64,000 nucleotides of DNA, taken from NCBI RefSeq assembly GCF_008831285.2, contig NC_045147.1, positions 3,558,001 through 3,622,000 on the forward strand. The letters run 5' to 3'. This document shows positions 1 to 10,719 of the stretch, piece after piece; position 1 is the stretch's first letter; every line of letters starts with the position of its first letter. The notes beneath the pieces were generated by a model. The model saw nothing but the letters and a program-made list of their open reading frames with translations, was not told the origin of the DNA and ran no database searches. A program made the translations under genes and the position numbers. The DNA is from Nymphaea colorata (lineage: Eukaryota > Streptophyta > Magnoliopsida > Nymphaeales > Nymphaeaceae).

Positions 1-25
1 GGTCCAACTCTTGGGAGGGATCCAT
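1..25 (-). CDS. 5' end of a carboxylesterase (CXE) gene, cut by window edge
   Basis: The first 25 bases read, on the minus strand, as an ATG in a CCATGG context followed by codons for MDPSQELD. They match the start of the broken CXE whose ATG lies at 47361. The rest of the gene lies to the left of the window, so I cannot say whether it is intact. Its sister at 47361 carries a 2-base deletion and a 3' truncation, but those may be private to that copy. About 2 kb of upstream sequence (26-2450) is shared with that copy. Confidence 0.7.
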
Positions 26-803
26 GGCGGAGAAGGAGAGATGCGGTCTGAAGGGGAGTTGGAAATGGTTCTAACTACAAGTTGTTTCGGCAATATTACT
101 CAAAGTAACTAGTTTTTTTCTCGGTCATTTCTGCGTTCAAGCGTTGTAAATCCAAAATCCTTTCGTTTTTTTAAGAGGGCAAATTCTTGTTTGCTGTTAC
201 AGGCAGTCATTTTATTATTAACTTTACCCATTGCTAGACAAATAGTCTCACTTTTATTTTACGAGATGGAGAGGCTGATAGAAGCTCAAAACCATCCCCT
301 TTCTCACCTTGCCCCCCTCGTCCTCTTAATAACGTTTGATGCTTAAGAATTTTACTGTGCATCAATGAAACTGCAAATTTTTGTATGCTTTTTAATCGCA
401 CAAAGAAAAAATTATCGTGGTAAATTAGAAGGAACAAGGTAATTGTAAAAGTTCCTCAAAGGTCCAACCTTTTACCATGGTTTTTTTTTTATGGTAATTT
501 AAGGTTTCAAATTTTCACATTGACATCAAATCGGACCTAAGGTTAAGGATTGTTTTATGGTGCATCGAGATAAGCATTCCCCCATGTGGGTGTTTTCTTT
601 TCTAAAACATAAAGAGTTGATGCGACAAAATTTAAAAAGGAAACCGAAAGCTGGCAACCTATCAGCTTTGTCCAGTCTTTTGCATAGACCCTTTTAGGGA
701 TATCTTGAAACATAATCTATTAGAAAAACCTATGAAATTAATTTTGCAAAAATAAATTCAACAATAACATTTTCTTTTAGTGTAATATAACAACTCTCTC
801 TCC

Positions 804-860
<57 letters not shown>

Positions 861-2453
861 GTGTCATGCCATAATCAATTGACAAACAGGTGGCATAACT
901 TGTCATTGATTGATATGCACACGTCATCAACTGATATGACATTTCACCAATTTTATAATAAACCACTTGTCTTGCTGTTACTTGGAGTTAACTTCAATGC
1001 TTAAAAAAAGTAATTATCAAAGGGAGATGTGAAGCTTTTGCCAGAGTACAATAATTTAGGGAAATATCTTCTAACGGATGGGCCGTTTCAATGTGACTGA
1101 CGTCGTGTTTCTGAATTTCTCGTAGCGTGAAGCTGACAAACAACGGTGGACATATTTATCCTCACCTCAGCTTTGACCAAATTTTCTTTTTGGAAATTAC
1201 TTTTGAGCCTACTTGAGATTTTTATAGCGAGGAAAATATTGCCCAAGTACTCCAAGGATAAATAGTCATCATGATCATGGGGACAAAATTTTGAAAACTC
1301 CTTGGGAGTGACTTTTTTTATTGCTTTCTACCATGAATAAAGGAACAAAAATAATAGAGTTATTTTGCATGTTGTTACTTTCCTCAATTGTAAATGGTGA
1401 GACCACGGTACTTTAATTGATGTGTACGTACTCCAATCAGGGGCATTTTGTAATTCATATACGTACAAAAAAATGTGGTATTTCCGATGCACAACTCATA
1501 ATATTGTTGTTACAAATGCAAAAGCATAGCTGTGGATGCATGATTCCCAACTTGGGTTCCCTTGTTTTCATCGAGTTCATGAAAAAAAAAAAAAAGTTTG
1601 GACTTGAAGACTCGAAAAAAAAGACTGATGGAAGCGTTGCCAGCTTGGGTTCCCTTGTTTTCATCAAATTCTTGCAAAAAGAATAGTGTCAGATCATAGA
1701 TATCTGAAGATTGGTTGGTAAAAATGGGGCAAAAAAGGTTTAAATTTGGGTTGCGTCCAACTTTTTATCAGATTGGGCTTAGTCAGATTTTAGGGTTTGG
1801 AATTACATTTAGACTTCCTTTTTTATAAGTAAACTTGGAGCTGCCTGGAATCAAATCTGCCGTTTGTAGGATTTATCCAACTTGAATTAAGATTCAGCTA
1901 TGATCAGTTGTAGAACTAATGTGTTATTCCTTAACCTGTGGTGAAGGAAATCAGCCTGAACTATTATTTTTATGTTTTGAAAAAAATATATTAAGAATTG
2001 ATTTTCACCTATTTGAACTGTGGTAGGTTAGATAGAGGGAAGACGATACAATTGAAAATCTTGGAAAGGAGAAGGGATTTTCTAACAATGACCAAACCTT
2101 CAAAAGAGAAAAGGACTATCATAACCATGGTTAATACGGCGTAGGTTACTGGAAGTTTCCTTTTTATTAAAATCTGACGTCCATAGTCTACCTTACACAA
2201 TTGCTGGTTGAGAATAAACTATTATTAGATCCGACCTTCATGCTGCTCATCAAGTCAGCAGCTGACAAGCGTCTCTTATGATTATTAAGTCTTAGTATAT
2301 TTAAAATTAGGCAAAATGCTGAGTTTTGTTGCCCGTTATGAATTATTAATTAAACTTATCATATCATCCATCGCCTACTTGCCTAAAAGTACTTCAAATG
2401 ATTCACAGTTATTATGGATATTATTGTATATTTGCTACTCTCTTAGCCTTCAG
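26..2453. other. Upstream flank of the left-edge CXE gene, no gene seen
   Basis: AT-rich non-coding sequence, repeated at 47362-49780. Part of it (about 1975-2150) is also recognisably related to 38870-39100, which marks that region as another CXE upstream flank. It holds a TA microsatellite at 809-855 and poly-A and poly-T runs. The short open frames here are not conserved outside the near-identical copy and show no known domain. Confidence 0.7.
809..855. repeat. (AT)n microsatellite
   Basis: Uninterrupted AT dinucleotide run of about 47 bases. The copy-B counterpart at 48151-48199 is interrupted by GAT units, so the tract has changed since the duplication. Confidence 0.97.
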
Positions 2454-2529
2454 CCAGGGGCGGTGCCATAAACTTTTGACCAAGAGGCACTAAATATATA
2501 GTGAATAAAAAACGTATAAATTAAAAGAA

Positions 2530-2915
2530 CTATAATTTAAAAAGCAAATCAAATATTCATAATTATGAACAAATTTACAATTGGCTTCAAAAAACAAAAC
2601 AAATGACTATAGTTATGAATAAATTTATAATTAGCTTCAAAAAGTAAATTTAATAACTATACTTTTGTACAAATTTACAATTAGTCCCAAAAAGTAAATC
2701 AAATGAAAAAGACTGTAGGTCTACACATATTTATAGTTGGCTCCCAAAACAAAACAAATAGTTATAGTTTTGTACAGCTTTACAATTGGCCCCAAAAAAA
2801 CAAATCAAATAGTTATAGTTCAATTATAGAATTAAAATTGGCCCAAAAATCAAATCAAATAGCTATAGTTCTGTACAAATTTATCATTGGCTTCAAAAAA
2901 GCAAAACATATAACT
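2530..2915. repeat. Degenerate minisatellite, period about 50-60 bases
   Basis: About seven imperfect copies of a unit containing an aaatcaaatagttatagtt-like core followed by a ttggcttcaaaaa-like segment. The array follows a CAGGGGCGG-type motif at about 2456 of the kind often found at plant transposon ends, so it may be the inside of a decayed element. The same array is at 49857-50242. Confidence 0.7.
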
Positions 2916-3331
2916 ATAATTGCAAATAAACTCACATTCAGCCCAGTTGGTGTTTCATATTCTGGAAACAAAGCATGATTGTTTCATCAATGGTGTTGTC
3001 AAATGTATCCTTCTCAATGTAAGTAATCAAAGCATCATTGACTCATCATCTCTCATTTTGTTACTAAACCAAGTTTTGATATTATCATGGCTGAGAATAC
3101 TTTCAACACTTTTTGTTGTAATTGATAAAGTTAGTGTCAACTTGATCAGCAAATACACCAAATGAACTGCTATATGCTTTCTTGTTGTTATAATTATTTG
3201 TGCAAGTTCTACCAAAGAATTTAAATGTGAAAACTCCATAAGGTCTTCATATCTTTGATATGTAATTTTGATATCTAAGTCTTTTCATGCATATTCCATG
3301 AAAGTCTTTAGGATAGAACTCAGCAAGACGA

Positions 3332-3499
3332 ACTAAGTTACCTATATCAAAAGTCTAGTAGGTCATTAAGGGTACTAAGTTACCTATATCAAAAGTCTAG
3401 TAGGTCATTAAGGGTACTAAGTTACCTATATCAAAAGTCTAGTAGGTCATTAAGGGTACTAAGTTACCTATATCAAAAGTCTAATAGGTCATTAAGGGT
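3332..3499. repeat. 42-bp minisatellite, 4 copies
   Basis: Four head-to-tail copies of a 42-base unit starting ACTAAGTTACC at 3332, 3374, 3416 and 3458. The last copy differs at one base (AATAGG for AGTAGG). The same four copies with the same variant are at 50659-50826. Confidence 0.97.
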
Positions 3500-3889
3500 T
3501 AACTTCTTTGGGGAAAGAAAGCAGACTTGCAAATGATGTGCAAATGTTAAGACATTATTTGATAGAATAAGGACTGATCAATTTCAAGCTATGATGGAGC
3601 TGCATATGGAGGTTTGTATTGGACAAATGCAGAGATGTTGGCAAGAGATGGATTTGTGACAGTTCCACTATAGTGCCCTGTTGAGAAAGAGTCAACTTTA
3701 ATTTGAATAAGTCAAGTCTGATCCCATCAAAGGTCATTGAAACAAGAGTTTTAGTAGTTGGTTATGTCCCTTCTTGAACAGCTTTTCGTAATTGAATCAA
3801 CACGTTCGTAATAGTCTAGCCTTCAAATCTTGGTCTATCTGTGTGAAAACAATTCTTTGGCTTAAACAAGCTACTGAAAGGAGAAGCTC

Positions 3890-5515
3890 TGCCTCCTAAG
3901 TTAGCTTTCAAACAAGCCCTATTTTGCTGGGTTTGAGCGCCAATTGCCATCCTAAGTTCCCCATTTTCAGAAACATGTTGAGAAAGCCTTTCCATACAAT
4001 CATAGGGGCATTTTAGGAAATTCAATAGTTACCTTATTTTCTTTAATATCTACCAATTAGAATAGGTTTATTGTTATTATTTGTTTTGGTTGTATTTTAC
4101 TGACTTATTTTTTTCTTGCTTTAGCCACTTATTTTGCGCCTCTTCCAAGATTCATGTACATTGAAGAGGTAAAGTGCGGATATTAGCAGAGTAGTCAAAG
4201 TACTTTAGGGTATATTTATTTTGTGCATTGGATTGTCTTCCTCGTGTGACTTTGCATAATTTTTTTTTTGTTTGAGTAATAAAGGAAATTTATATCTTAT
4301 CCATTTTTGTTTTGGATCATGATTATCTAAGATCTTCTTGTTTGTGGATCGAACCCGACTTATCACCACTTTTTGTGTAGATCTGAAAATTTAATTGGTG
4401 CGTGACTGAGACGCCATAGAAGATAGCATCACAAAAGGCCAAAGATGGTCTGCGTGCACCATAAGGAGCCATGTGGCAACAGTAATACATTGGTATTGTC
4501 CCACGAATTACCTGCAGATTCCTTTTTTTTCAGCACCAGTGATTGCTTGTAGTGATAACATAGCAAATCAAATTTTACAAGAGAAAGCGAAAGACGTCAA
4601 TACTCATTGCCATTATGTGCAGAATAAAGTCGAAGGAGATGGAGACCCCATTTGATTAAAACAAAATCATTTTTCAAATTCATTGACCGAAAGTTCGCCG
4701 ACAGAAAAATTCAAAAAATATCAATTGCATGTAATGGATGGTGTTGAAAGGTACAATTCAGATGAAACTTCTCATGCCTATCTTTCAGGAAGTGTGGATG
4801 TGGTTCCGGATATTGCTTAAATTTATACAATATTTTTTTATTACAAAATTTTTCTGGCCAATCACTTGTTTCTCAGTGCCATTTTTTTCGTCCTTTGTTT
4901 CTACCATAAAGGGCTCGCAATCTACCAAATAAAAGATAATCAGGCATGACACTATCGTAGTCACCAATAAACCATCACAGGCATTGAGTAAGCCAGTATG
5001 AGGCTCAACATGTTCCCCGTGGATGTTTCCCTTGGATAATATAGGTCAACATTGGGTCGAATCACATAAATGTGTTGTCTTTGTGTGCTCATGTGTGGCT
5101 TGAAACTCCCGATGCAAATTGTTGAGAGAGAGGACTCACATAACCTGGGGGCGAAGGCAGTTGTGGGGCACCATGTGGACAACCTACAAAAAATTCTTAT
5201 TTTTATATACTTCAAACAAATTTTATTTATTTACATGCTGGTATTTCTTAAAACCCGACTAGACTCAACTACATAATGGGTGTTGAATTATAATGACAAA
5301 GTACTTAAACAAGTAGCAACTGAACAAGATAATGAGTTAAATGAATTAAGAGTTAAACAAAATGAGACTTGCTTAACATAAATGAGTTAAACGAGTCGAG
5401 TCCAAGTTTGACGTTGTATCCTCGAGTCAAGCTTCATCTTGTTCTATCGAGTTCAAGTTTTCTGAGTCGAGCTCAAGCTGGCCCAACTTGAACTCGACTC
5501 GGCTGGTGTGCTGCC
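3890..5515. repeat. Repeated module of copia-LTR-like sequence (first copy)
   Basis: This block of about 1.6 kb recurs at 10720-12290, 13829-15399, 51217-52833 and 58831-60400, and in diverged form from 22500. It runs from a GCTTTCAAACAAGCCCTA motif, through a copia RNase H tail (4520-4760) and a segment that resembles a long terminal repeat beginning TGTTGAAAGG near 4742, to a subterminal tract rich in CTCGAGCTCGACTCG at 5380-5505. The last tract resembles the ends of the hAT element at 26019-27283. No intact gene is present. Confidence 0.7.
4520..4760 (+). pseudogene. Copia RNase H C-terminal relic
   Basis: A 60-codon open frame (4473-4655) contains CSDNIANQI and then HCHYVQNKV. These fit the CDN...A and H...DCHFVREK positions near the end of the Ty1/copia RNase H domain. 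It is followed by a degenerate FKFIDRKF stretch where functional elements carry the LADIFTKSL-like end. The upstream polymerase is missing, so this is a fossil 3' end. The start codon of the open frame is not meaningful. Confidence 0.6.
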
Positions 5516-6330
5516 TTACTTCCTCCAAACTAGCCGTGCTATATATTGCACTCTAAATGAACCGAGTATTGGTAAACTCTCAAATGAACACTTATTTCAG
5601 TGTAATTGCCAAGTTCGTAATTCCAAATGTCCTCTTTGTTGATGGGATGAAAAATCAAGATATTTTAGTTAACACTTGTGAAACACCACTTAAATGTCCT
5701 TGTAATTGCCAAGTTCGTAATTCCAAATGTTTTTAAACATGTGCCAAGTTCGTAATTCCAGCGAATTTTTTTTGGCTCCACCACTGCTAAACACCAAGAA
5801 GCCATGGAGGACCTTTTGAGGAAAGTTAAAGTAAAAAGAAGTACATCCCTGAAGATGTGGTTGAAATCTTCTATCCTTCTAAATGCTCATTTCCAGATGA
5901 AGATCTTCTCAAGCCCCATGCATCCAATAACAAGCAGACCTTATGTCATTCCTTCTTCCCTACATGACATGCTAGCGCGCTCAACAAATGGGACTTGGGT
6001 AAATTCTCAAAGAAGCACTTACCTTCTTCTTGCCATGTTCCTAATATCTATACGTTCTTTTTTGGTGATGGGATGAAGATCATGATCTTTTAATTTGTGT
6101 TCCTCGTCAAAAATATGTAGGGTTTGGACTGCAAAGAAATATCATTAAGTAAACAGTGGTTGTTGTAAAAGAAAATAAGGTGCATGAAGAGGACGCCTGG
6201 AAAACCTTGAGTGGAGACATCTTCTCAATTATCATTGCAACATATATATATATATATATATATGAAACAAGAAATGCAGCCCACAATAAGTGCATGTATG
6301 AAATAAGGTTGTTTTTTTTTTTAGCCCACA
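5516..6330. repeat. 0.8-kb block with a 90-codon open frame, single copy in A
   Basis: This block carries a 90-codon open frame on the plus strand (5804-6076, beginning MEDLLRKVKVKRS) and a short TA repeat at 6242-6263. It is present once here, twice in tandem in copy B (frames at 53087-53359 and 53896-54168), and in degenerate form at 20890-21340, where the frame is broken. The predicted peptide has no domain I recognise. The motif ggctccRccactg just before the ATG matches the end of the hAT MITE seen at 9409-9584, so the block may contain transposon debris. I do not call it a gene. Confidence 0.6.
6242..6263. repeat. (TA)n microsatellite
   Basis: Short TA run. Its counterparts in copy B are much longer (53524-53574 and 54334-54393). 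Confidence 0.9.
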
Positions 6331-7039
6331 ATAATCATTCATCACCAACAAGACATCAAAGATTAACCTAGCAATCTGCTAACTTATGTTAAAGATAAAG
6401 GGGAGGGGAAAACTAGCAAAAAAGAGCTTCATGGACCATAAGTGCTTATTTTGAATTGGGTGATTGCTCTAGAAAGTATTACATAGTCTACTATGTCATT
6501 TATGATCAGTAACGTTCAGTATTGAATATGGCAGTAACGGCTCGAACAGGGCATCTTTTAGGTGTTATTTGGCATTAAGAACAAATTGTAAGTGTTCCAT
6601 GAATTTGCCTCAAAATTGTGACTACTGTCAAACAGTCCCTTAGGAGACTGACCCATTTACTGGTCTGCCGCTTGAAGGACATATTCCTGGTTGTGAAATA
6701 AAATGAAATAAAATATTTAAGGCGACGGTGGAATATGAGTCAAGTATATTCATCTTATCATAATTGGAACAGTAAAACCTCTATTAGCAACTAGGCTAGC
6801 AATGGCATATCTTTGGAATGAGCCATCACTTCTGTACCTTGATTTGGTACACCCATCACAACCATCAGTGTTGCCAAGACAAATTGCATCCGAGTCATAA
6901 ATAGCATGTGAGTGACACATTGCGGATGGGATCGCTGAAGACCACATGTTGATTGAACTATCAGTGAGATGGAGAGAAATGCATCAGTAAAGACCACGTG
7001 TTGGCAGAACCATGGTGACACTATGAGAAACAATGTCAT
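6331..7039. other. Intergenic, nothing recognised
   Basis: AT-rich sequence shared with copy B (54425-55146). Positions 6555-6650 carry half of the Tourist-like MITE motif (TGTTCCATGAATTT), suggesting a decayed or half element. No convincing coding sequence. Confidence 0.5.
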
Positions 7040-8316
7040 ATACTGCCATCGGTGGGTCTAACCATCAGCGACACAAGGAAAGCAATGTCATTGAGGACCA
7101 CACACTTGTTAATAATGGCACATTCTTTTTCAACGTCGCTGGTTTCCCAATTTCTTGTAATGATGTTAGAGTAATGTTGTTAGATGCATGTGTATCAAGA
7201 TGTAATGCGAGGGCTACACGACCTCGTATGCACACAGCATGATTATGTGCATCTGGTGCATGCAAGATTTTGGTTGATTGTGGTGATTTAAGAAAAGCGG
7301 GTCGATAAACATAAACCACACACTCTCGCTCCAACGCATTATATAGAAAAGATTTTCAGCTTACACTCTTGCTGTTTAGAAAACCATCCAGCAATGGCAT
7401 TAACGCACCCTTGCTGTTTAGAAAACCATCCAGCAACAATTGTGTGACCTTCAATGATGATTTCATCCAGTTTCGATGAGTATTTCCATCTCTCTCTTAT
7501 CTTTCTCTCCTCCTCTCTTCCAATTGGATGGTTGATGTCCACCGACAAGAATGGCAAATTGGCCGCTGGCCATTATTGTCTGTTAACCAAGATATCACGT
7601 GCTTTCCGGTTCCTCTGTATTGTATTAGACATCTAAATTTGATATTATGTAGCATGAAACTTATTCTAAAGAACAGGACTTGTCAACTTGATTTCATCCG
7701 TTATTAAGTATATGTGTGTAATTTTATATATTAAACTCTTTTATTTCTCATTTCTCAATTTTTGTGAATTGAGAATCAAGACATGTGCATATGAGCTAAC
7801 AAGTGAAAAAAAAGCTTTGGACCATTGGTTTTTGAATTTTCATGAAATCCTAATAAACTTTGAAGAAACATATTTTTTATCTTATGTTTTTCAAGTAGAA
7901 ATCATATTTGTATAGTTAGTTTCAATTTATAAAAAAAAATATGCATAGGTAGTTTTTCAGATAATTTAGTTTTTCAAACCATTTTTACCTTCTTATTTAC
8001 ATTTTTAGTGATATTATATATTTCAATATTTTGGACTTGATGTTTATGCATCACATCGCTGCATTGTGCATCACTTCACACCACAAGTTCAATGCATCGC
8101 TTCGCATCAGCAGGCTTAACAACATTGGATGTAACAATAAAAATCTTTTTTCTATGAAAAAAATGAATCATATTGAGACTAGTTGTCATCATGCGCAAGC
8201 GAAGTTTCAAAACAAGGAGACAGAGACCCCATTCATTAAAAGTAAAAATGATCTTTCAGATGCATTTACCAAAAGCGTCCCAGTGGAAAAATTAATAAAT
8301 TTCAATCTCAAGTAAG
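7040..8316 (+). pseudogene. Copia RNase H tail relic, interrupted
   Basis: Two pieces fit the end of a copia polyprotein. At about 7135-7170 there is a PISCND stretch like those at 19270 and 20350. At 8085-8315 a frame reads MNHIETSCHHAQAKF and then ETPFIKSKNDLSDAFTKS, which fits the KHIEIDCHFVREK...TP.I.S..QLADIFTKSL end of the RNase H domain. The two are separated by about 900 bases of unrelated AT-rich sequence, so the relic appears to have been interrupted. The same structure is at 55147-56427. Confidence 0.65.
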
Positions 8317-9388
8317 GTTGTGATGACATCTACACCCAATCGATGGTTAGTGTTGAAAAGATACAATTCTTTTGAAGGCAAATGAAATCTCTCGTACTTA
8401 TCTTTTAGATTTTTGGCTGTGGTTTTTTATGTCGCTTAAATTTATGCAATATTCTTTGTATAACAGAAATTTTCCTTGGCCATCGAGTGCATCCCCATGC
8501 CTATCTTTTCCTCTCCTCCCAGGAATACAAAGGGCAAGAAGAAAAGCTCATTTTTACTACTAAAAATGTCTAGGCGGCTAGCAATTTACAATATAAGAAA
8601 ACCACCAGGCATGACTCTATTGTAGTTGTCATCAACCGTCAAAGTCATTGAATAAACCGTCCTGTGGATATATAGCCTTATCGTGGATAATACGGGTCAA
8701 CATTAACGTTGGTGGATTTATTACTTTATGTACTTCATAGATGTTAGTTCGTCTTTTTGTACTACTTCATTTGTGACTTGAATCTCAAATAGCGTGGATA
8801 GTTCAAGGCTAGAACCAATTGAGTTCAAGTTACAGACCTAATTGTGAGGTTCCTTCCTCCCTACTAGCCATTCTCTAGCAATCTAAGGTTGTGTTTGTTT
8901 TACCATGGATTAATATCTATGGTGATCTAAGATCCCTAGGACCCCATCTGATATAAGACCCATGCTTTTTAAAATGAAATTCATGCTACTGAGAGCTTTA
9001 GTTTGTTTAAACTGAGGATCTCTCAAAACACACTGTTTGATGTAGCCTCGGATATGCAACCCACATGAATTGAGTGTTTGGTAAAATTTAAATGAACACT
9101 TACCTATGTGTTGCCAAGTTTGATATGTTCACTTTGTTGATGGGATGAAAATCATGATCTTTAAACTCATGTTTCCTTAACAAAAGAGATTTGTGGCTGG
9201 GATTTCTTTCCAACTTCAGACCATGACTTTTATACCCCAACCATTGCCCACTAACCATAAGAATTTGTTTTTATTTTTTTCCTTTTATGAAAACGTAGAG
9301 GGTAGTGATTAAATGGACATGGCAGCATTTCTATGCAGAACGGCCGTGGTTCAATCACGAGTACTTAATGAGAGAAATATCATCAAGT
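8317..9388. other. LTR-like tail and intergenic sequence
   Basis: Begins with the TGTTGAAAAGATACAATT motif that follows each copia RNase H relic in this window and probably marks the start of a decayed 3' LTR. The rest resembles the second half of the 3890-5515 module but is more diverged and lacks the CTCGAG-rich tract. No gene seen. Repeated at 56428-57499. Confidence 0.5.
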
Positions 9389-9408
9389 AAATAATGGTTG
9401 GTCAAAAC

Positions 9409-9584
9409 CAGTGGCGGAGCCAAAAATTTCTGTCTAAGGACCACTCTAAGCTTAAATTCGAACTTTAAGGGACACTCATATTAAAAACTGAAAATTAATG
9501 AAGTTTTCATATATAAATAAAGTAAATTTTATGGGCTGGTGTGGGCAATTGGCCCACACCAGCTACAACATAGCTTCTCCACTG
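9409..9584. mobile_element. 176-bp hAT-type MITE with central hairpin
   Basis: Starts CAGTGGCGGAGCC and ends GCTTCTCCACTG, imperfect terminal inverted repeats. Flanked by a perfect 8-base duplication, GTCAAAAC (9401-9408 and 9585-9592), the size expected of hAT. Inside, 9535-9546 and 9552-9563 form a perfect 12-base inverted repeat with a 5-base loop. It recurs at 12536-12711 and 57520-57695 because it lies in the duplicated unit. Confidence 0.9.
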
Positions 9585-9919
9585 GTCAAAACAAATTAAG
9601 ATGCATGAAGAGGATGCCTGGAAAATCTAGTCTGGTGGCATTGATCATATATATTCCCATGCAAAAGCCACAATAAGTGCATCTACATTATAAGAATTTT
9701 TTTTTTTAAGAAAGCTAAGTAAATTAGTTTGAGAATTTCCACTGGACATGGTAATTAGTTGTGCAGTTTGAATGCCAACTTGTAAGTGTAAAGACAGAAG
9801 TTTATGGCCTATAAGTACCACTTTTTACCTACGCTAGCTATTTGTTCATAATTTTTTTTTTTTAAATCAGTGGCACAAACTATGTCATAAACTATCAGAT
9901 AAGTTCCACATGCATTTCT

Positions 9920-10205
9920 CTTCTCTAATGCTTCTTGTTTCACAAGCTAACAAAATTTCAATATGGGCTTCAAAGGTGCGTATTTCATGTTTCATAGAAA
10001 GCAATACCTTTATTAAGATAATTATAAAATGTAATCTTTTTTAGTAATTACTAAAAGTCCAAGCCAAAGTATTCAAAAATAATTGTGGCATTTAAGCTTT
10101 ATTTTTTCTGCCATCATGCGATGTCAATCAAATGGTGGAGATAGCTTAATCTTGTCATCCAAAGATGAGTTCAAGGGACGAAAACCATAGACTACCCATC
10201 ATCGG
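9920..10205 (+). promoter_or_regulatory. Relic of the hevein-like gene's upstream region, gene absent
   Basis: Resembles pieces of the upstream region of the hevein-like gene (about 16885-16930 and 17230-17390). Shared blocks include AACAAAATTT, CCTTTATTAAG, CAAAAATAATTGT and CGAAAACCA...A.CTA.CC in the same order. The TATA box and coding sequence that follow in the working copy are missing; the next 500 bases are unrelated. Similar relics are at 13090-13313, 21745-22010 and 58030-58316. Confidence 0.6.
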
Positions 10206-10719
10206 TTTCAATTTGTAGGCAGCCTAGTAAACAGTTGCATGGCTACTTAATTTGCTAGTAGTTATACTTCATAAGCTGCCATTGCATTCGTTTTGTGATC
10301 TTTCTAGTTTCAGCTTAACATATTTATCTTCATAGTTCTGTTAGATCATATTAATGGTGCTTATTGCTTGGTTTAGTTAGACATAGTGAAGAAAATTGAG
10401 CTTCTTCTACATTCTCGAACTTTTCTCTGAACAAAATTTTTGGGTATGCCAGACACCTCATTGTAGGAGCAAATTCTTAGAGCTTTGGGGGTGCCATTCT
10501 TCCCACTGGTGCGTCTACTCCGTGAGGACCTTCAGTTTTTTTAAAAAAAAAACTTATTTTCATCTAATTTTAAAAAAGCCTTCAAGAACTGGTTTTCTGG
10601 TTCTTTGTTTTAAAGTCTGTATGAAGAAATATCTCCACAAAAGTTGAAAAATTCATGTTTTAGAATCTAGGGGTAATTTTTGATATCCTTGAAAAGGGTT
10701 TTACTTCTCTAACAACGTA
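10206..10719. other. Spacer replacing the hevein gene, no gene seen
   Basis: AT-rich. It shares GAGCTTCTTCTACATTCTCG with 13507 and 22216, so it is an old part of the repeating block. An 83-codon open frame (10396-10647) is not maintained in the sister units, where A-run changes shift it. Confidence 0.5.

Noticed and set aside
730-966. Frames running through TA microsatellites (also at 6107, 6156, 53465 and 54274) giving IYIYIY peptides
   Set aside because: Simple-repeat artefacts.
3332-3499. CRISPR-like array of 42-bp repeats
   Set aside because: The units are directly adjacent with no unique spacers, in a plant nuclear context; it is a minisatellite.
5330-5515. A complete CTCGAG-type hAT element like 26019-27283 in the repeated module
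   Set aside because: The right-end-like tract ending GCCTTACTTCCTCC is visible, but I could not find a matching left end or an 8-base duplication, so only a relic end is noted.
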